DNA of 64,000 bases from B1 sp964355075 (GTDB lineage: Bacteria > Bacteroidota > Bacteroidia > UKL13-3), in the NCBI GenBank assembly GCA_964355075.1, contig CAYHCF010000016.1, positions 10,278 through 74,277 of the forward strand, read 5' to 3'. Made by a program: the position numbers and the translations under genes. Below are positions 8,991 to 17,454 of this stretch, in pieces; position 1 is the first letter of the stretch, and each line of letters starts with the position of its first letter. The notes below the pieces were generated by a model. That model saw only the letters and a list, made by a program, of their open reading frames with translations. It ran no database searches and was not told the DNA's origin.

Positions 8991-9428
8991 TCAAAGCTTT
9001 AAAAGCGACAATAATTGTTGAGTATTACAAATTTGTTTATAACCATTTTGTAATAAACCATTGTAGAGTTTTTTGTCGCCTGTCCAAATTGGGGCTTTGA
9101 TATGTTTTGACAAGGCTAAAAAGGGGGCGTCATCCAAATCAATATTTTTTAGCATTTTTTCTGCAGATTTGATTGTAATGGAATCAATCAAAAGATGATT
9201 CATAAAGTGAATCTTTTTTGTAACCAAATATTCTATTTCATGAAACTCCTCCTCTGAATATTTTGTGATTTTAAGAATTTTGTTTGCATGGATTGCAATC
9301 TCCATTTTAAGAAAATCACAGGAAAAAAATTCAAATTGTTTGCCTGAATACAATAATATTCGTGCAATTTGGCTATCTATATTCAAAATAGCACTAAAAA
9401 CGATATTAGTATCTACAACAATTTTCAA
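8991..9428 (-). CDS. PIN-domain toxin (putative ribonuclease)
   Basis: The 145-residue protein has the PIN active-site layout: VDTNIVFSAIL with Asp6 at the start, a mid-protein glutamate in KMEIAIHANK, LDDAPFLAL near 97 and WTGDKKL near 115. Such proteins cut RNA when freed from their antitoxin. The start is TTG at 9428: a stop lies four codons upstream in frame and the first internal ATG falls after the active-site Asp. The TTG overlaps the antitoxin stop (TTGA), which supports the choice. Confidence 0.75.
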   Translation of the reverse strand: MKIVVDTNIVFSAILNIDSQIARILLYSGKQFEFFSCDFLKMEIAIHANKILKITKYSEEEFHEIEYLVTKKIHFMNHLLIDSITIKSAEKMLKNIDLDDAPFLALSKHIKAPIWTGDKKLYNGLLQNGYKQICNTQQLLSLLKL

Positions 9429-9616
9429 TGTGTAGTTTTAACACGTCTTGATATCTTAACACTTTCAAGAAGTCTATTCAGATCTGTTTTTCTTGCTTTA
9501 GACTTACCAGCTATTTCAGTATAGCGAAGATAATCGACTAATTCCTGAATATTTTCGGTTGCAATGGATGAAGAAATTCTGATAATTATCTCTTTATTTG
9601 TTCTTTCTATAAGCAT
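9425..9616 (-). CDS. Probable antitoxin of the PIN toxin
   Basis: A 63-residue, basic protein with a central amphipathic stretch (NIQELVDYLRYTEI). It ends inside the start codon of the PIN toxin, the usual antitoxin-first arrangement. I choose ATG 9616 over a longer frame to 9694 because a perfect -7 box sits four bases before it. No DNA-binding fold is recognised with certainty, so the role rests on position and size. Confidence 0.6.
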   Translation of the reverse strand: MLIERTNKEIIIRISSSIATENIQELVDYLRYTEIAGKSKARKTDLNRLLESVKISRRVKTTH

Positions 9617-9620
9617 ATCA

Positions 9621-9628
9621 CAAAAATA
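9621..9628 (-). promoter_or_regulatory. -7 element four bases before antitoxin ATG
   Basis: On the minus strand TATTTTTG is followed by TGAT and then the ATG. TTTA stands 18 bases upstream of the box as a weak -33. The arrangement implies a leaderless transcript for the toxin-antitoxin pair. Confidence 0.45.
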
Positions 9629-9680
9629 AGCAAAATAATCAGATAATAAAATGAGTGGTTCCATAGTCCAGAAAAATTCT

Positions 9681-10340
9681 TTACCTTGAGCCAAAAATCA
9701 AACTTCCAACGCGGATGAGGGTTGAACCTTCCTCCACAGCAATTTTATAATCGCTGCTCATTCCCATAGAAATTTCTTTGAAGGAACTTTGGTTCGGGAA
9801 AAACCTTTTTTTTACATCGTCGAATAATTGTTTCAGTCCTTTAAATTCTGTTCTGATTTTGGCTAAATCTTCTGTATTACTGGCCATACCCATTAAGCCA
9901 CAAATCTGAATAGAGGTTAACTCTTTCAATTTTGGGTTATTCAGCAATTCGAAAAGTTCATCCCGGCTCAGGCCAAATTTTGTTTCTTCGGTAGCTATAA
10001 AAATTTGCAACAAACAGTTGATTATCCGCCCATTTTTTTTTGCTTCTTTATCAATAGCCTCGAGTAATTTAAAACTGTCAACCGAATGAATCAAAGAAAT
10101 AAAAGGGGCAATATATTTTACTTTATTAGATTGTAAATGTCCGATTAAATGCCATTCCGTATCATTGGGTAATTCAGGTTGTTTAGCCAGCATTTCCTGA
10201 ACCTTATTTTCTCCGAAAATTCTTTGTCCGGCCTGGTAAGCTTCCAGTATGGTTTCAACAGGTTTTGTTTTGCTTACGGCAACTAACTTTACATTTTTAC
10301 CGATTTCCTGGTTTATTTTTTGAATATTTGCGGCGATCAT
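9681..10340 (-). CDS. YggS-family pyridoxal-phosphate homeostasis protein
   Basis: The 219-residue protein is a single TIM-barrel PLP-binding protein. Visible signatures are VAVSKTKPVE near residue 25 (the PLP lysine), FGENKVQE, EWHLIGHLQSNK, and a C-terminal SMGMSSDYKIAVEEGST. Members have no known catalytic activity but keep free PLP and vitamin B6 pools balanced in the cytoplasm. ATG 10340 is chosen because the family N-terminus starts at IAANIQKINQE. Its start codon overlaps the start codon of the divergent gene at 10339. Confidence 0.88.
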   Translation of the reverse strand: MIAANIQKINQEIGKNVKLVAVSKTKPVETILEAYQAGQRIFGENKVQEMLAKQPELPNDTEWHLIGHLQSNKVKYIAPFISLIHSVDSFKLLEAIDKEAKKNGRIINCLLQIFIATEETKFGLSRDELFELLNNPKLKELTSIQICGLMGMASNTEDLAKIRTEFKGLKQLFDDVKKRFFPNQSSFKEISMGMSSDYKIAVEEGSTLIRVGSLIFGSR

Positions 10341-10725
10341 GAGAATGAATATAGTTTTCAAATATCTGTTTATCCCGGCAATTGTGCTAATGGTTTCGTG
10401 TTCGGAACCTGATTTACATCAAGCGGCGGTACCTGCCAATTTATTGACCCGACAGCAAATGGCGGAGGTTCTCAGTGATATTCAGATAGCTGAGGCGGCG
10501 GTTGCACAAAAGAATTTTGGTTTAGATTCGGCCAACCGGATTAATTCCGGCTATTACCGGTTTATCTACAAAAAGCATGGTGTAAAGCAAGCAGATTTTG
10601 AAGGCAGTTATCAATATTACCTGAGCCTGCCCATTGAAATGGATAGCATTTATGCATCAACAATCGAAATAATCAGCAATAAGGAATCCAAATTAAGGGG
10701 GATTGTTGTTAAGAATCCGAAATAG
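10339..10725 (+). CDS. DUF4296-type lipoprotein
   Basis: 128 residues with a lipoprotein signal ending in LMVSC, so it is probably anchored to a membrane by an acylated cysteine. The following MAEVLSDIQIAEAAV and YRFIYKKHGV resemble DUF4296, a Bacteroidota family of unknown function. Start may be ATG 10339 or ATG 10345; the first shares two bases with the divergent yggS start codon, so 5' regions of the two genes must overlap. Confidence 0.65.
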   Translation: MRMNIVFKYLFIPAIVLMVSCSEPDLHQAAVPANLLTRQQMAEVLSDIQIAEAAVAQKNFGLDSANRINSGYYRFIYKKHGVKQADFEGSYQYYLSLPIEMDSIYASTIEIISNKESKLRGIVVKNPK

Positions 10726-10780
10726 TCACCGCTATTAATATGCAGCAACATGAATCATCCGCAGAGAACTAAAAAATGCA

Positions 10781-10882
10781 GGAATTAACCTGCGTGAATA
10801 TTCTTCAGGAATCTACTTTATTCAATTCTTTAATCTGAATTACGAATTCAAAAAGGTTCAAAATATTATTGTTGGTAAATAA
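10781..10882 (+). pseudogene. Relic of a T9SS C-terminal sorting domain
   Basis: A frame of about 33 codons without a start reads INLREYSSGIYFIQ and ends FKKVQNIIVGK before a TAA. This is the typical last strand pattern of a T9SS type A sorting domain (xxLSSGIYFIxL...KKIIV). The body of the gene is missing, so it is a decayed 3' end left from deletion or rearrangement. Confidence 0.6.
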
Positions 10883-11018
10883 GGTTTAAGCTGGAACAGT
10901 ATATTTCTATAAATTCTTTTCTATGTTCAAGTCATGCATAGTTTGGAATATTTCTGCCAAAAACAAACTGGTTTCCGATCAACTTTTGAATCATTTATGG
11001 ATTTCAGAAATTTTCCAT

Positions 11019-11026
11019 TAAATTTG
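11019..11026 (+). promoter_or_regulatory. Candidate -7 element for hicBA
   Basis: TAAATTTG matches TAnnTTTG perfectly and lies 17 bases before the hicB ATG. Confidence 0.4.
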
Positions 11027-11043
11027 TTAATTGAAATCATAAT

Positions 11044-11247
11044 ATGGAAGAAGTAATTTTTTTAGTTGAAGAAAGCGATGAGGGGGGATTTATTGCTAAA
11101 GGCATTGGAGTTTCTATATTTACCGAAGCGGATACATTAGATGATTTGAGAGTTGCGATTAAAGATGCTATTCAATGCCATTTTGAAGATAATCGTCCGA
11201 AGTTAGTAAGACTTCATATGGTTAAAGAAGAAGTATTTTCAGCATGA
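11044..11247 (+). CDS. hicB: HicB-family antitoxin
   Basis: A 67-residue protein with the short HicB fold: a beta strand that begins EVIFLVEES, then DEGGFIAKGIG, then the DTLDDLRVAIKDAI helix. It would bind and neutralise the toxin encoded by the next gene. The stop overlaps the hicA start by four bases (ATGA). It lacks the extra DNA-binding domain of longer HicB proteins. The antitoxin precedes the toxin, opposite to E. coli hicAB but common elsewhere. Confidence 0.75.
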   Translation: MEEVIFLVEESDEGGFIAKGIGVSIFTEADTLDDLRVAIKDAIQCHFEDNRPKLVRLHMVKEEVFSA

Positions 11248-11483
11248 AACTTCAAAGAGATGTTTCCGCTCATGACCTTGTTAAGGCCTGCAAAAAGATT
11301 GGATACGAGGTAAGCAGGCAAACAGGAAGTCATATCCGCTTAACAACTCAACAGAATGGTCAGCATCATATAACTATTCCTAATCATAATCCAATTAAAA
11401 TCGGAACCCTGTCTGCTATTTTAGGTGATATGTCATTACATTTAAAAATGACTAAAGATGAAATCATTCAAAATATATTTTAA
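11244..11483 (+). CDS. hicA: HicA-family mRNA interferase toxin
   Basis: The 79-residue protein shows the dsRBD-like HicA fold. It has DLVKACKKIGYEVSRQTGSH with the catalytic histidine in GSHIRL near residue 27, then HHITIPNHNPIKIGTL and a C-terminal helix. HicA toxins cut mRNA and tmRNA independently of ribosomes. It is translationally coupled to hicB. Confidence 0.85.
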   Translation: MKLQRDVSAHDLVKACKKIGYEVSRQTGSHIRLTTQQNGQHHITIPNHNPIKIGTLSAILGDMSLHLKMTKDEIIQNIF

Positions 11484-11568
11484 TCCACATCAGCTATACA
11501 TTTAACTGTTTTCATTGTTTTAACTAAATTCAATAGCTAAGATAAAAAAAATCATATAAAAACCTTAC

Positions 11569-11729
11569 AAGCTGTCTAGAAATAATATTTTTAGAATTTT
11601 ATGCGACTATTTTTTGATAGGCGAGGCGCATTTTGAAGCCAATAGCCTGCGACCTATAGGCAAAAAATGCAACGAAGCATATCGAAAAATAGGCCATAAC
11701 AAAATGAAAAGATTATTTCTAGACAGCTT
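11569..11729. mobile_element. MITE-like palindromic element, 161 bp
   Basis: An 18-base perfect terminal inverted repeat, AAGCTGTCTAGAAATAAT, stands at 11569-11586 and, inverted, at 11712-11729. The interior is also imperfectly self-complementary, so the whole element could form one long hairpin. It has no coding capacity. No clear target-site duplication is visible. Confidence 0.6.
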
Positions 11730-12130
11730 CATAGAGGAAAACTTTCGAAAACTGTGGCTGAAAAGAATTAAATTTAAATGATACAGATTTATTCTTATGT
11801 GTTTCTTTTTGGCCATATTGGAGTATAAAAAAGCAATTAAATAATGATTATTTTCCAATAACGCCTCAACCCTATCAGTATTTAGATGCAAATTGTCAGC
11901 ATACGCATTCCTTTCCAACAGGCACAAAGTAGCAAAAGCGCCAAGCTTCCATTCAAAATAAAATGTCTGAGTTTGTCGAAGGGGACCGAATACCTTTCCT
12001 CCACCGATTACCAGATTACCAATTACATTTGCTCTCAGTGGAGCGACCCTTTAACTGGATTAGCCAAGCTAAACCCATCTATTCAAACATAAAAAATTGA
12101 AACGATGGCATTTAATCAAAATTAATTTTT
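11730..12130. other. Non-coding stretch with one degenerate repeat copy
   Basis: I see no gene here. The only recognisable element is a degenerate copy of the CCTGAGCTTGTCGAAGGG repeat near 11970. Open frames on either strand lack family motifs and good starts. Confidence 0.5.
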
Positions 12131-12138
12131 TATATTTG
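12131..12138 (+). promoter_or_regulatory. -7 element four bases before DUF433 start
   Basis: TATATTTG is a perfect TAnnTTTG and is followed by AGTT and the ATG at 12143, giving a predicted leaderless transcript. Confidence 0.45.
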
Positions 12139-12142
12139 AGTT

Positions 12143-12367
12143 ATGAATTATACCGAATACATAGAATCTAAGCATGAGGTTATGTTAGGGAAACCTGTTA
12201 TTAAGGGTACAAGAATAACTGTAGAATTAATTTTGAAAAAATTAGCTGAAGGTGCGATGCCCGTTGATGTAATTGCTATGTATCCCCAAATAACAGAATT
12301 GGGAATCAGAGCCTGTCTGGAATACGCTTCTGAAGTTATTTCTCAGGAATTGGTTTTACCGGAATAA
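12143..12367 (+). CDS. DUF433 antitoxin-like protein
   Basis: The 74-residue protein has the DUF433 signature: GKPVIKGTRITVELILKKLAEG, then a helix around YPQITELGIRACLEYASE. DUF433 proteins have a helix-turn-helix-like fold and pair with PIN-like toxins. The stop TAA overlaps the next ATG by one base. Confidence 0.8.
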   Translation: MNYTEYIESKHEVMLGKPVIKGTRITVELILKKLAEGAMPVDVIAMYPQITELGIRACLEYASEVISQELVLPE

Positions 12368-12723
12368 TGCGTATCATTATAGATGAAAATATACCCAGGG
12401 TAATGGTCGAAAACCTATCCAACAGTGGATTTAAGATAGTTTCTATTTTTGATGAATTTCGTGGTATTGATGATTTTGGAATTATACAATTTGCCCAGAA
12501 AGAAGATCGTGCTATTATATTAACAGAAGATAAAGATTTTGGCGAGTGGGTATTTGCACACCATATTAATAATATCAGTATTGTATTTCTTCGGTATCAC
12601 TTTTCTGAATTAAATGTTATTACTACTATCGTTATTAAACTTTTTGGTGATAATCCGGAAGCTCTCCTGAATAAATTCACGACAGTAACCTCAAAAAAAA
12701 TCAGAACCCGTGAAATAATTTAG
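12367..12723 (+). CDS. DUF5615 PIN-like toxin
   Basis: 118 residues with the compact PIN-like layout: RIIIDENIPR at the N-terminus (Asp and Glu as acidic ligands) and ILTEDKDFGEW near residue 55. These are predicted ribonuclease toxins of VapBC45-like modules. It is coupled to the upstream DUF433 gene by a one-base overlap. Confidence 0.78.
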   Translation: MRIIIDENIPRVMVENLSNSGFKIVSIFDEFRGIDDFGIIQFAQKEDRAIILTEDKDFGEWVFAHHINNISIVFLRYHFSELNVITTIVIKLFGDNPEALLNKFTTVTSKKIRTREII

Positions 12724-12742
12724 ATTTATTAAAATTAATTTA

Positions 12743-15148
12743 ATGCCGTTTCCTAAAAATATTGAGCAGAAACTGGGTTTCGACCAGGTTAAAGAATTGC
12801 TGGCTGCCAAATGCCTTTCGCCGATGGGCTTGCAGTATATTGAAAAAATCAGGTTCGTAAACCGCTTTGATATACTGGAAAAAATGTTGTTGCAAAGTCA
12901 GGAATTTAAAATGCTGATTTTAGAAGAAGCCTCGTTTCCCAGTGAAAATTATTTTGATATTGCTCCCTGGCTCAATAAAGCTAAAATTGAAGGAATCTGG
13001 CTTCAGGAGGAAGAGCTGCAGCAGATAAAGCTGGCCGTTCAAACCTTTTTGAGCATTACCCGGTTTTTACGTGACCGCAATCTGAAATATCCGCAACTCA
13101 GCTCTCTGTTAGATGGTTTAATCATAAACGATTTAGTAATTAGAAGGATTGATCGTGTAATTGATCAGGAAGGCAATTTAAAACCTAATGCATCACCTGA
13201 ATTGGGCAGAATCAGCTCAAAAATAAATGAAAAGGAAAGCGAAATCAGGAAACGCATTCAACGGATTTTTGAAAAGATGACAGACCAGGGGTATCTGGCA
13301 GAAAACATAGGAGTAACCGTGAGGGATGGCCGGCTGGTATTGCCTGTTCTGGCTGATCACAAACGCCATATTCAGGGTTTTGTTCATGACGAATCCAGTA
13401 CGGGTCAAACGGTTTATATGGAACCCACCGAGTGCTTTGATTTAAATAATATTTTACGTGAATTGCAAATTGCATACCGCCGCGAGCGGGAAAGAATATT
13501 ATTGGAACTCACGGATCAGATCAGACCCGAAATTCCTGAGTTGGAGCGCAATCATCAACGTTTGGGCCTGCTCGATTTTATCCGGGCAAAAGCCCTGGTG
13601 GCTATTGACATGAAAGCAAGTCTGCCAAAATTGTTGCGCCATCCCGGTATGGTATTATACAATGCGTATCATCCCTTATTGAGGTTAAGTCATGATAAAG
13701 CAAAGCTCAAAACCATACCCCTTCAAATTGAACTCAATAAGGAAAAGCATATTGCGGTCATTTCGGGTCCGAATGCCGGGGGTAAATCGGTTTGTTTAAA
13801 AACCATTGGCTTATTGCAATACATGCTGCAATGTGGTTTTCTTATTTCGTGTGATGCGCACAGTGAAGTAGGGATATACCAAGAAATGATGGTAGATATT
13901 GGTGATGAGCAAAGCATAGAAAATGATTTGAGTACCTACAGTTCTCACCTGCTCAGCATGAAAAATTTCTGTGATTTTGCCGATGCGAAAACTTTGTTTC
14001 TGATTGATGAATTCGGTACAGGTACCGATCCGCAGTTTGGAGGACCCCTGGCAGAGGCCATATTGCACCACCTTACGCAAAAGCGGGCTCAGGGAGTTAT
14101 TACCACGCATTTCAGCAATCTTAAGAATTTTGCAGCCAATACGAGGGGCTTAATCAATGCCTGTATGTTATTTGACCACGAACAAATGCAACCCTTGTAT
14201 ATTTTGGAGCTGGGCAAACCGGGTAGCAGCTACGCTTTTGAGCTGGCAGGTAAATCGGGTTTGAACCAACAAATTATTAACTATGCAAAAAATAAAGTGG
14301 GTGATAAGCAAAAAAAAGTGGATGAGCTTTTGATTGATCTTGAGAAAGAGAAAAAAATCGTAAACGACCTGCGGCAAAGATTTACGGAGAAAGAAGAGAA
14401 GTCGCAGGAATTATTGCTTCAATATAAAATACTGAAAGAGGAGATTGAAACCAATAAGCGACAATTAATAAAACAGGCAAAGCAAGAGGCATTGGCAATT
14501 ATTACTGAAGCCAACAGCCGAGTTGAAGCAACGATAAGGGAGATAAAGGAAAATAACGCAGATAGTGAAATTCAACGTAAAGCACGCAACGAAATGAAAG
14601 CAGAAATCAGAGAACTCAAGACATTTGTTGAGGAAGCCAATCAATTGGAGATCCCCCGAAAAAAAGAAGGTACGGAATCAAAGGGTTTGAACGAATTGCA
14701 GGTAGGTTCATTTGTAAAAGTTTTGGGTCAGGCGGCAACGGGGCAGGTGCTGGAGTTGAGTAAAACCAAAGCGACGGTAGCTTTTGGCGATTTACGAACA
14801 ACGGTTGCAATCAATAAATTAGAATTAGTGGATGAACCCGATAAAATAAAATTAGTTAAACCGGGAGTAAAAGGTTTGGATATGAATGAAAAAGTGCAGC
14901 ATTTTAAACCGGAACTCAATATCATTGGAACGCGGGGTGAAGACGCCATGCACCAGCTTAGGGAGTATCTGGATGATGCTTTTTTGCTGGGCTCAAAACA
15001 AGTTCGCATTGTTCATGGAAGAGGTTATGGAATATTGAGGAAATTGGTAAGGGAATATTTGCAGAACAATAAATTAATTGAAAGCTTTCACGATGAACGC
15101 ATTGAATTGGGAGGCGATGGAGTTACCATTGTGAATTTGAAGGTTTAA
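12743..15148 (+). CDS. mutS2: Endonuclease MutS2
   Basis: The 801-residue protein has the MutS2 layout. An N-terminal core is followed by an ATPase with Walker A GPNAGGKS (342-349) and Walker B DEFGTGTD (from 422). A charged coiled coil runs over about 515-640, and a C-terminal Smr nuclease domain shows NIIGTRGEDA and IVHGRGYGILR. It lacks the mismatch-recognition domain of MutS. MutS2 suppresses homologous recombination and in some species rescues collided ribosomes. It starts 19 bases after the toxin-antitoxin pair. Confidence 0.93.
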   Translation: MPFPKNIEQKLGFDQVKELLAAKCLSPMGLQYIEKIRFVNRFDILEKMLLQSQEFKMLILEEASFPSENYFDIAPWLNKAKIEGIWLQEEELQQIKLAVQTFLSITRFLRDRNLKYPQLSSLLDGLIINDLVIRRIDRVIDQEGNLKPNASPELGRISSKINEKESEIRKRIQRIFEKMTDQGYLAENIGVTVRDGRLVLPVLADHKRHIQGFVHDESSTGQTVYMEPTECFDLNNILRELQIAYRRERERILLELTDQIRPEIPELERNHQRLGLLDFIRAKALVAIDMKASLPKLLRHPGMVLYNAYHPLLRLSHDKAKLKTIPLQIELNKEKHIAVISGPNAGGKSVCLKTIGLLQYMLQCGFLISCDAHSEVGIYQEMMVDIGDEQSIENDLSTYSSHLLSMKNFCDFADAKTLFLIDEFGTGTDPQFGGPLAEAILHHLTQKRAQGVITTHFSNLKNFAANTRGLINACMLFDHEQMQPLYILELGKPGSSYAFELAGKSGLNQQIINYAKNKVGDKQKKVDELLIDLEKEKKIVNDLRQRFTEKEEKSQELLLQYKILKEEIETNKRQLIKQAKQEALAIITEANSRVEATIREIKENNADSEIQRKARNEMKAEIRELKTFVEEANQLEIPRKKEGTESKGLNELQVGSFVKVLGQAATGQVLELSKTKATVAFGDLRTTVAINKLELVDEPDKIKLVKPGVKGLDMNEKVQHFKPELNIIGTRGEDAMHQLREYLDDAFLLGSKQVRIVHGRGYGILRKLVREYLQNNKLIESFHDERIELGGDGVTIVNLKV

Positions 15149-15260
15149 CTTCAATCAGAAACAAGAGAAAACAAAAAGCATTTCCATTTCAAAATCGGAG
15201 AATATAGAATTGATTCTTGCAAAATCTTAAAAAAAAGTTCAAAAATTTATTCATAAAGTC

Positions 15261-15290
15261 TTTGAATTTTAAAGATTTAGTTTAATTTCG
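15261..15290 (+). promoter_or_regulatory. Bacteroidota-type promoter
   Basis: TTTG at 15261-15264 is followed after 18 bases by TAATTTCG at 15283-15290, one base from TAnnTTTG. The gene starts at 15312, leaving a short leader. Confidence 0.5.
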
Positions 15291-15311
15291 ATTTTACTTA
15301 AAACAAAATTT

Positions 15312-17327
15312 ATGAAAAAAATTTACTTGGCATTCAGTCTTGCTATTTGCATTTCTTTAAATGTAAATGGGCAAACATTTTCTGATAACTTTGATTCCTA
15401 CACAGCAGGAAGCTATCTGGCACAGAGCAATTCTACCTGGAAAACATGGGCGAATACGCCCGGTGGGGCTGATGACGTGAAGATTTCGTCGGCCAAGGCT
15501 AAAAGCGGCAGCAACTCGCTGTATTTTTCGTCGACGGCTGCCAAAGGCGGACCGAGTGATATTGTACTTCCTTTTGGTGGAAACTACAATACAGGCTCGA
15601 TTAATATCAGCATGAATATGTTTGTTGATAATCTGAAAAAGGGCTATTTCAATATACAGGAGCAAACGCTTGTAGGGAAAGGATGGAGCGTAGATATTAA
15701 CTTCGATTCCCTCGGAAAATTTAACTTAGTAAACACAACAGCTGGTTTTTTAATGGAAGGATCCTATACCCAAAACGTATGGATGAAGGTTGAGTTCAAC
15801 ATTAATTTAAATACCAATACTTGGGATTTTTTAATTGATGGCGTTTCTAAAGGTAAATTCCAAAACACTTACCGTCAGCTTGCATCCATAGATATTTATC
15901 CTACTCAAAACAGCTCCTATTATATTGATGATGTATCTTATACCTATACTCCTTTTACCCTTCCTACCCTCAATGCCAGCGTAACATTTATAGATAAGGT
16001 AGTAGGGAAATTAGCAAGTCAGGTTGTGATTCCTCAGGTTGAAATCAGAAATGTGGGAACAACAACTATTACCACTGCCAATATTGAATTGCTTTATAAT
16101 GGGGTTACACAAACTAAAAGTGTTACCGGTTTAAGTCTGGCCAGTTTAGCCACTACAATGGTACCCATGACTAGTGCCATCACCATTTTGAAGGATACCA
16201 GCACTGTTTATGCAACTGTAAAAATGGTAAATGGCGTTACGGACGACAATGCTTCAGATAATACAAAAACAATTTTTTTACATCCTGTAACTCCTGCCAT
16301 CGGGAAAATGGTAGTTGCCGAAGAGGCCACAGGTACCTGGTGTCAATGGTGCCCGCGTGGGGCAGTATTTTTGAAAAACATGAGCGAAAAATATAATGGA
16401 TTAATTGTGGGTATTGCGGTACACAACAATGATCCCATGCTGAACTGGAATTACGACAAAGGAATGGGGCCCAGAATTACCGGTTATCCAAGCATGCTGG
16501 TTGACAGAGGTCCTTCAAAGGATCCATCGGGCAGTGAAGTTGATTTTTTACAGAGAATTGTGGTACCGGTTACAGGAAATATACGTAATGGAGCAACGTA
16601 TAACAGCTCTACCAGAGAATTAAAGGTAAGTTTAACGACTAAGTTTAACAAAGCGGTTACGGGATCCTATAAAATTGCTTTTGTGCTGATCGAAGATGGC
16701 GTTACCGGAACAGGGTCCGGTTATAACCAATCGAATGCATATGCCAATAATGCGAATGGGGTAATGGGTGGATTTGAATTGTTACCGAATCCTGTACCTG
16801 CCGCACAAATGGTTTATGACCATGTTGCCCGTCTGATTTATCCTAATTTCCCGGGTTTGCCAAACTCATTTCCTGCCAGTATCAATGCAAATGATTCCTT
16901 TACACATAATTTCAGCATTATTTTGGATCCGGCTTATAATTTTGTCAAATTACATATTGCGGGAATACTTATTGACCCGGCAGGCAGAATTGACAATGCC
17001 TCAAAAACAAGCGTTGAAGAATCAATCATAAATGGCTATGTAAGTGGAACCATGGTATTGGGATTAAACAATGCTCAGCTGGCTAAAAATCCGGTAAATG
17101 TATATCCAAATCCATCAACAGGTAGCTTCCAAATTCAAATACCGGAGCAGATGAAAGGAGCAGGCAATCTTCAGATTTTTGATGTTCAGGGTAAATTGAT
17201 TGAGACCATTCTGATTAATGGAAATTCTGATATCTCCGTTGATGCACAATCATGGCCTTCGGGAGTATACATTGGTGTGATTGCACACGAAGGTGGAAAC
17301 ACACAGATTAAATTTGTGAAGGAATAA
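15312..17327 (+). CDS. Secreted Omp28-like thioredoxin-fold protein with T9SS sorting domain
   Basis: 671 residues. A signal peptide (first 20 residues) is followed by a beta-rich lectin-like region (about 22-215) and an Ig-like segment. A thioredoxin-like domain has WCQWCP at 343-348 within EEATGTWCQWCPRG and the cis-proline loop ITGYPSMLVD. The last 75 residues form a T9SS type A sorting domain beginning VYPNPSTGSF (from 597). The protein is thus exported across the outer membrane and likely attached to the surface. The CxxC pair suggests thiol redox activity, as in Omp28-related proteins. The gene stands alone with its own promoter. Confidence 0.78.
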   Translation: MKKIYLAFSLAICISLNVNGQTFSDNFDSYTAGSYLAQSNSTWKTWANTPGGADDVKISSAKAKSGSNSLYFSSTAAKGGPSDIVLPFGGNYNTGSINISMNMFVDNLKKGYFNIQEQTLVGKGWSVDINFDSLGKFNLVNTTAGFLMEGSYTQNVWMKVEFNINLNTNTWDFLIDGVSKGKFQNTYRQLASIDIYPTQNSSYYIDDVSYTYTPFTLPTLNASVTFIDKVVGKLASQVVIPQVEIRNVGTTTITTANIELLYNGVTQTKSVTGLSLASLATTMVPMTSAITILKDTSTVYATVKMVNGVTDDNASDNTKTIFLHPVTPAIGKMVVAEEATGTWCQWCPRGAVFLKNMSEKYNGLIVGIAVHNNDPMLNWNYDKGMGPRITGYPSMLVDRGPSKDPSGSEVDFLQRIVVPVTGNIRNGATYNSSTRELKVSLTTKFNKAVTGSYKIAFVLIEDGVTGTGSGYNQSNAYANNANGVMGGFELLPNPVPAAQMVYDHVARLIYPNFPGLPNSFPASINANDSFTHNFSIILDPAYNFVKLHIAGILIDPAGRIDNASKTSVEESIINGYVSGTMVLGLNNAQLAKNPVNVYPNPSTGSFQIQIPEQMKGAGNLQIFDVQGKLIETILINGNSDISVDAQSWPSGVYIGVIAHEGGNTQIKFVKE

Positions 17328-17362
17328 TAATCCTTTCTGAAAGAATATTATTTTAATATTTC

Positions 17363-17413
17363 AGCGAAAATCTGCGAGAAAAATTAAAAACCTTTCTCGC
17401 AGATTCCCGCTGA
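17363..17413. terminator. Large hairpin between convergent genes, possible bidirectional terminator
   Basis: CAGCGAAAATCTGCGAGAAA (17363-17382) pairs nearly perfectly with TTTCTCGCAGATTCCCGCTG (17394-17413) over an 11-base loop. It lies between the ends of two convergent genes. Its CTCGCAGATT core recurs near 19648, so it also belongs to a dispersed repeat family. Confidence 0.55.
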
Positions 17414-17454
17414 TTTTGGCGCAGATTTTCGCTGATTTGATTTTCGTTCCGGAA

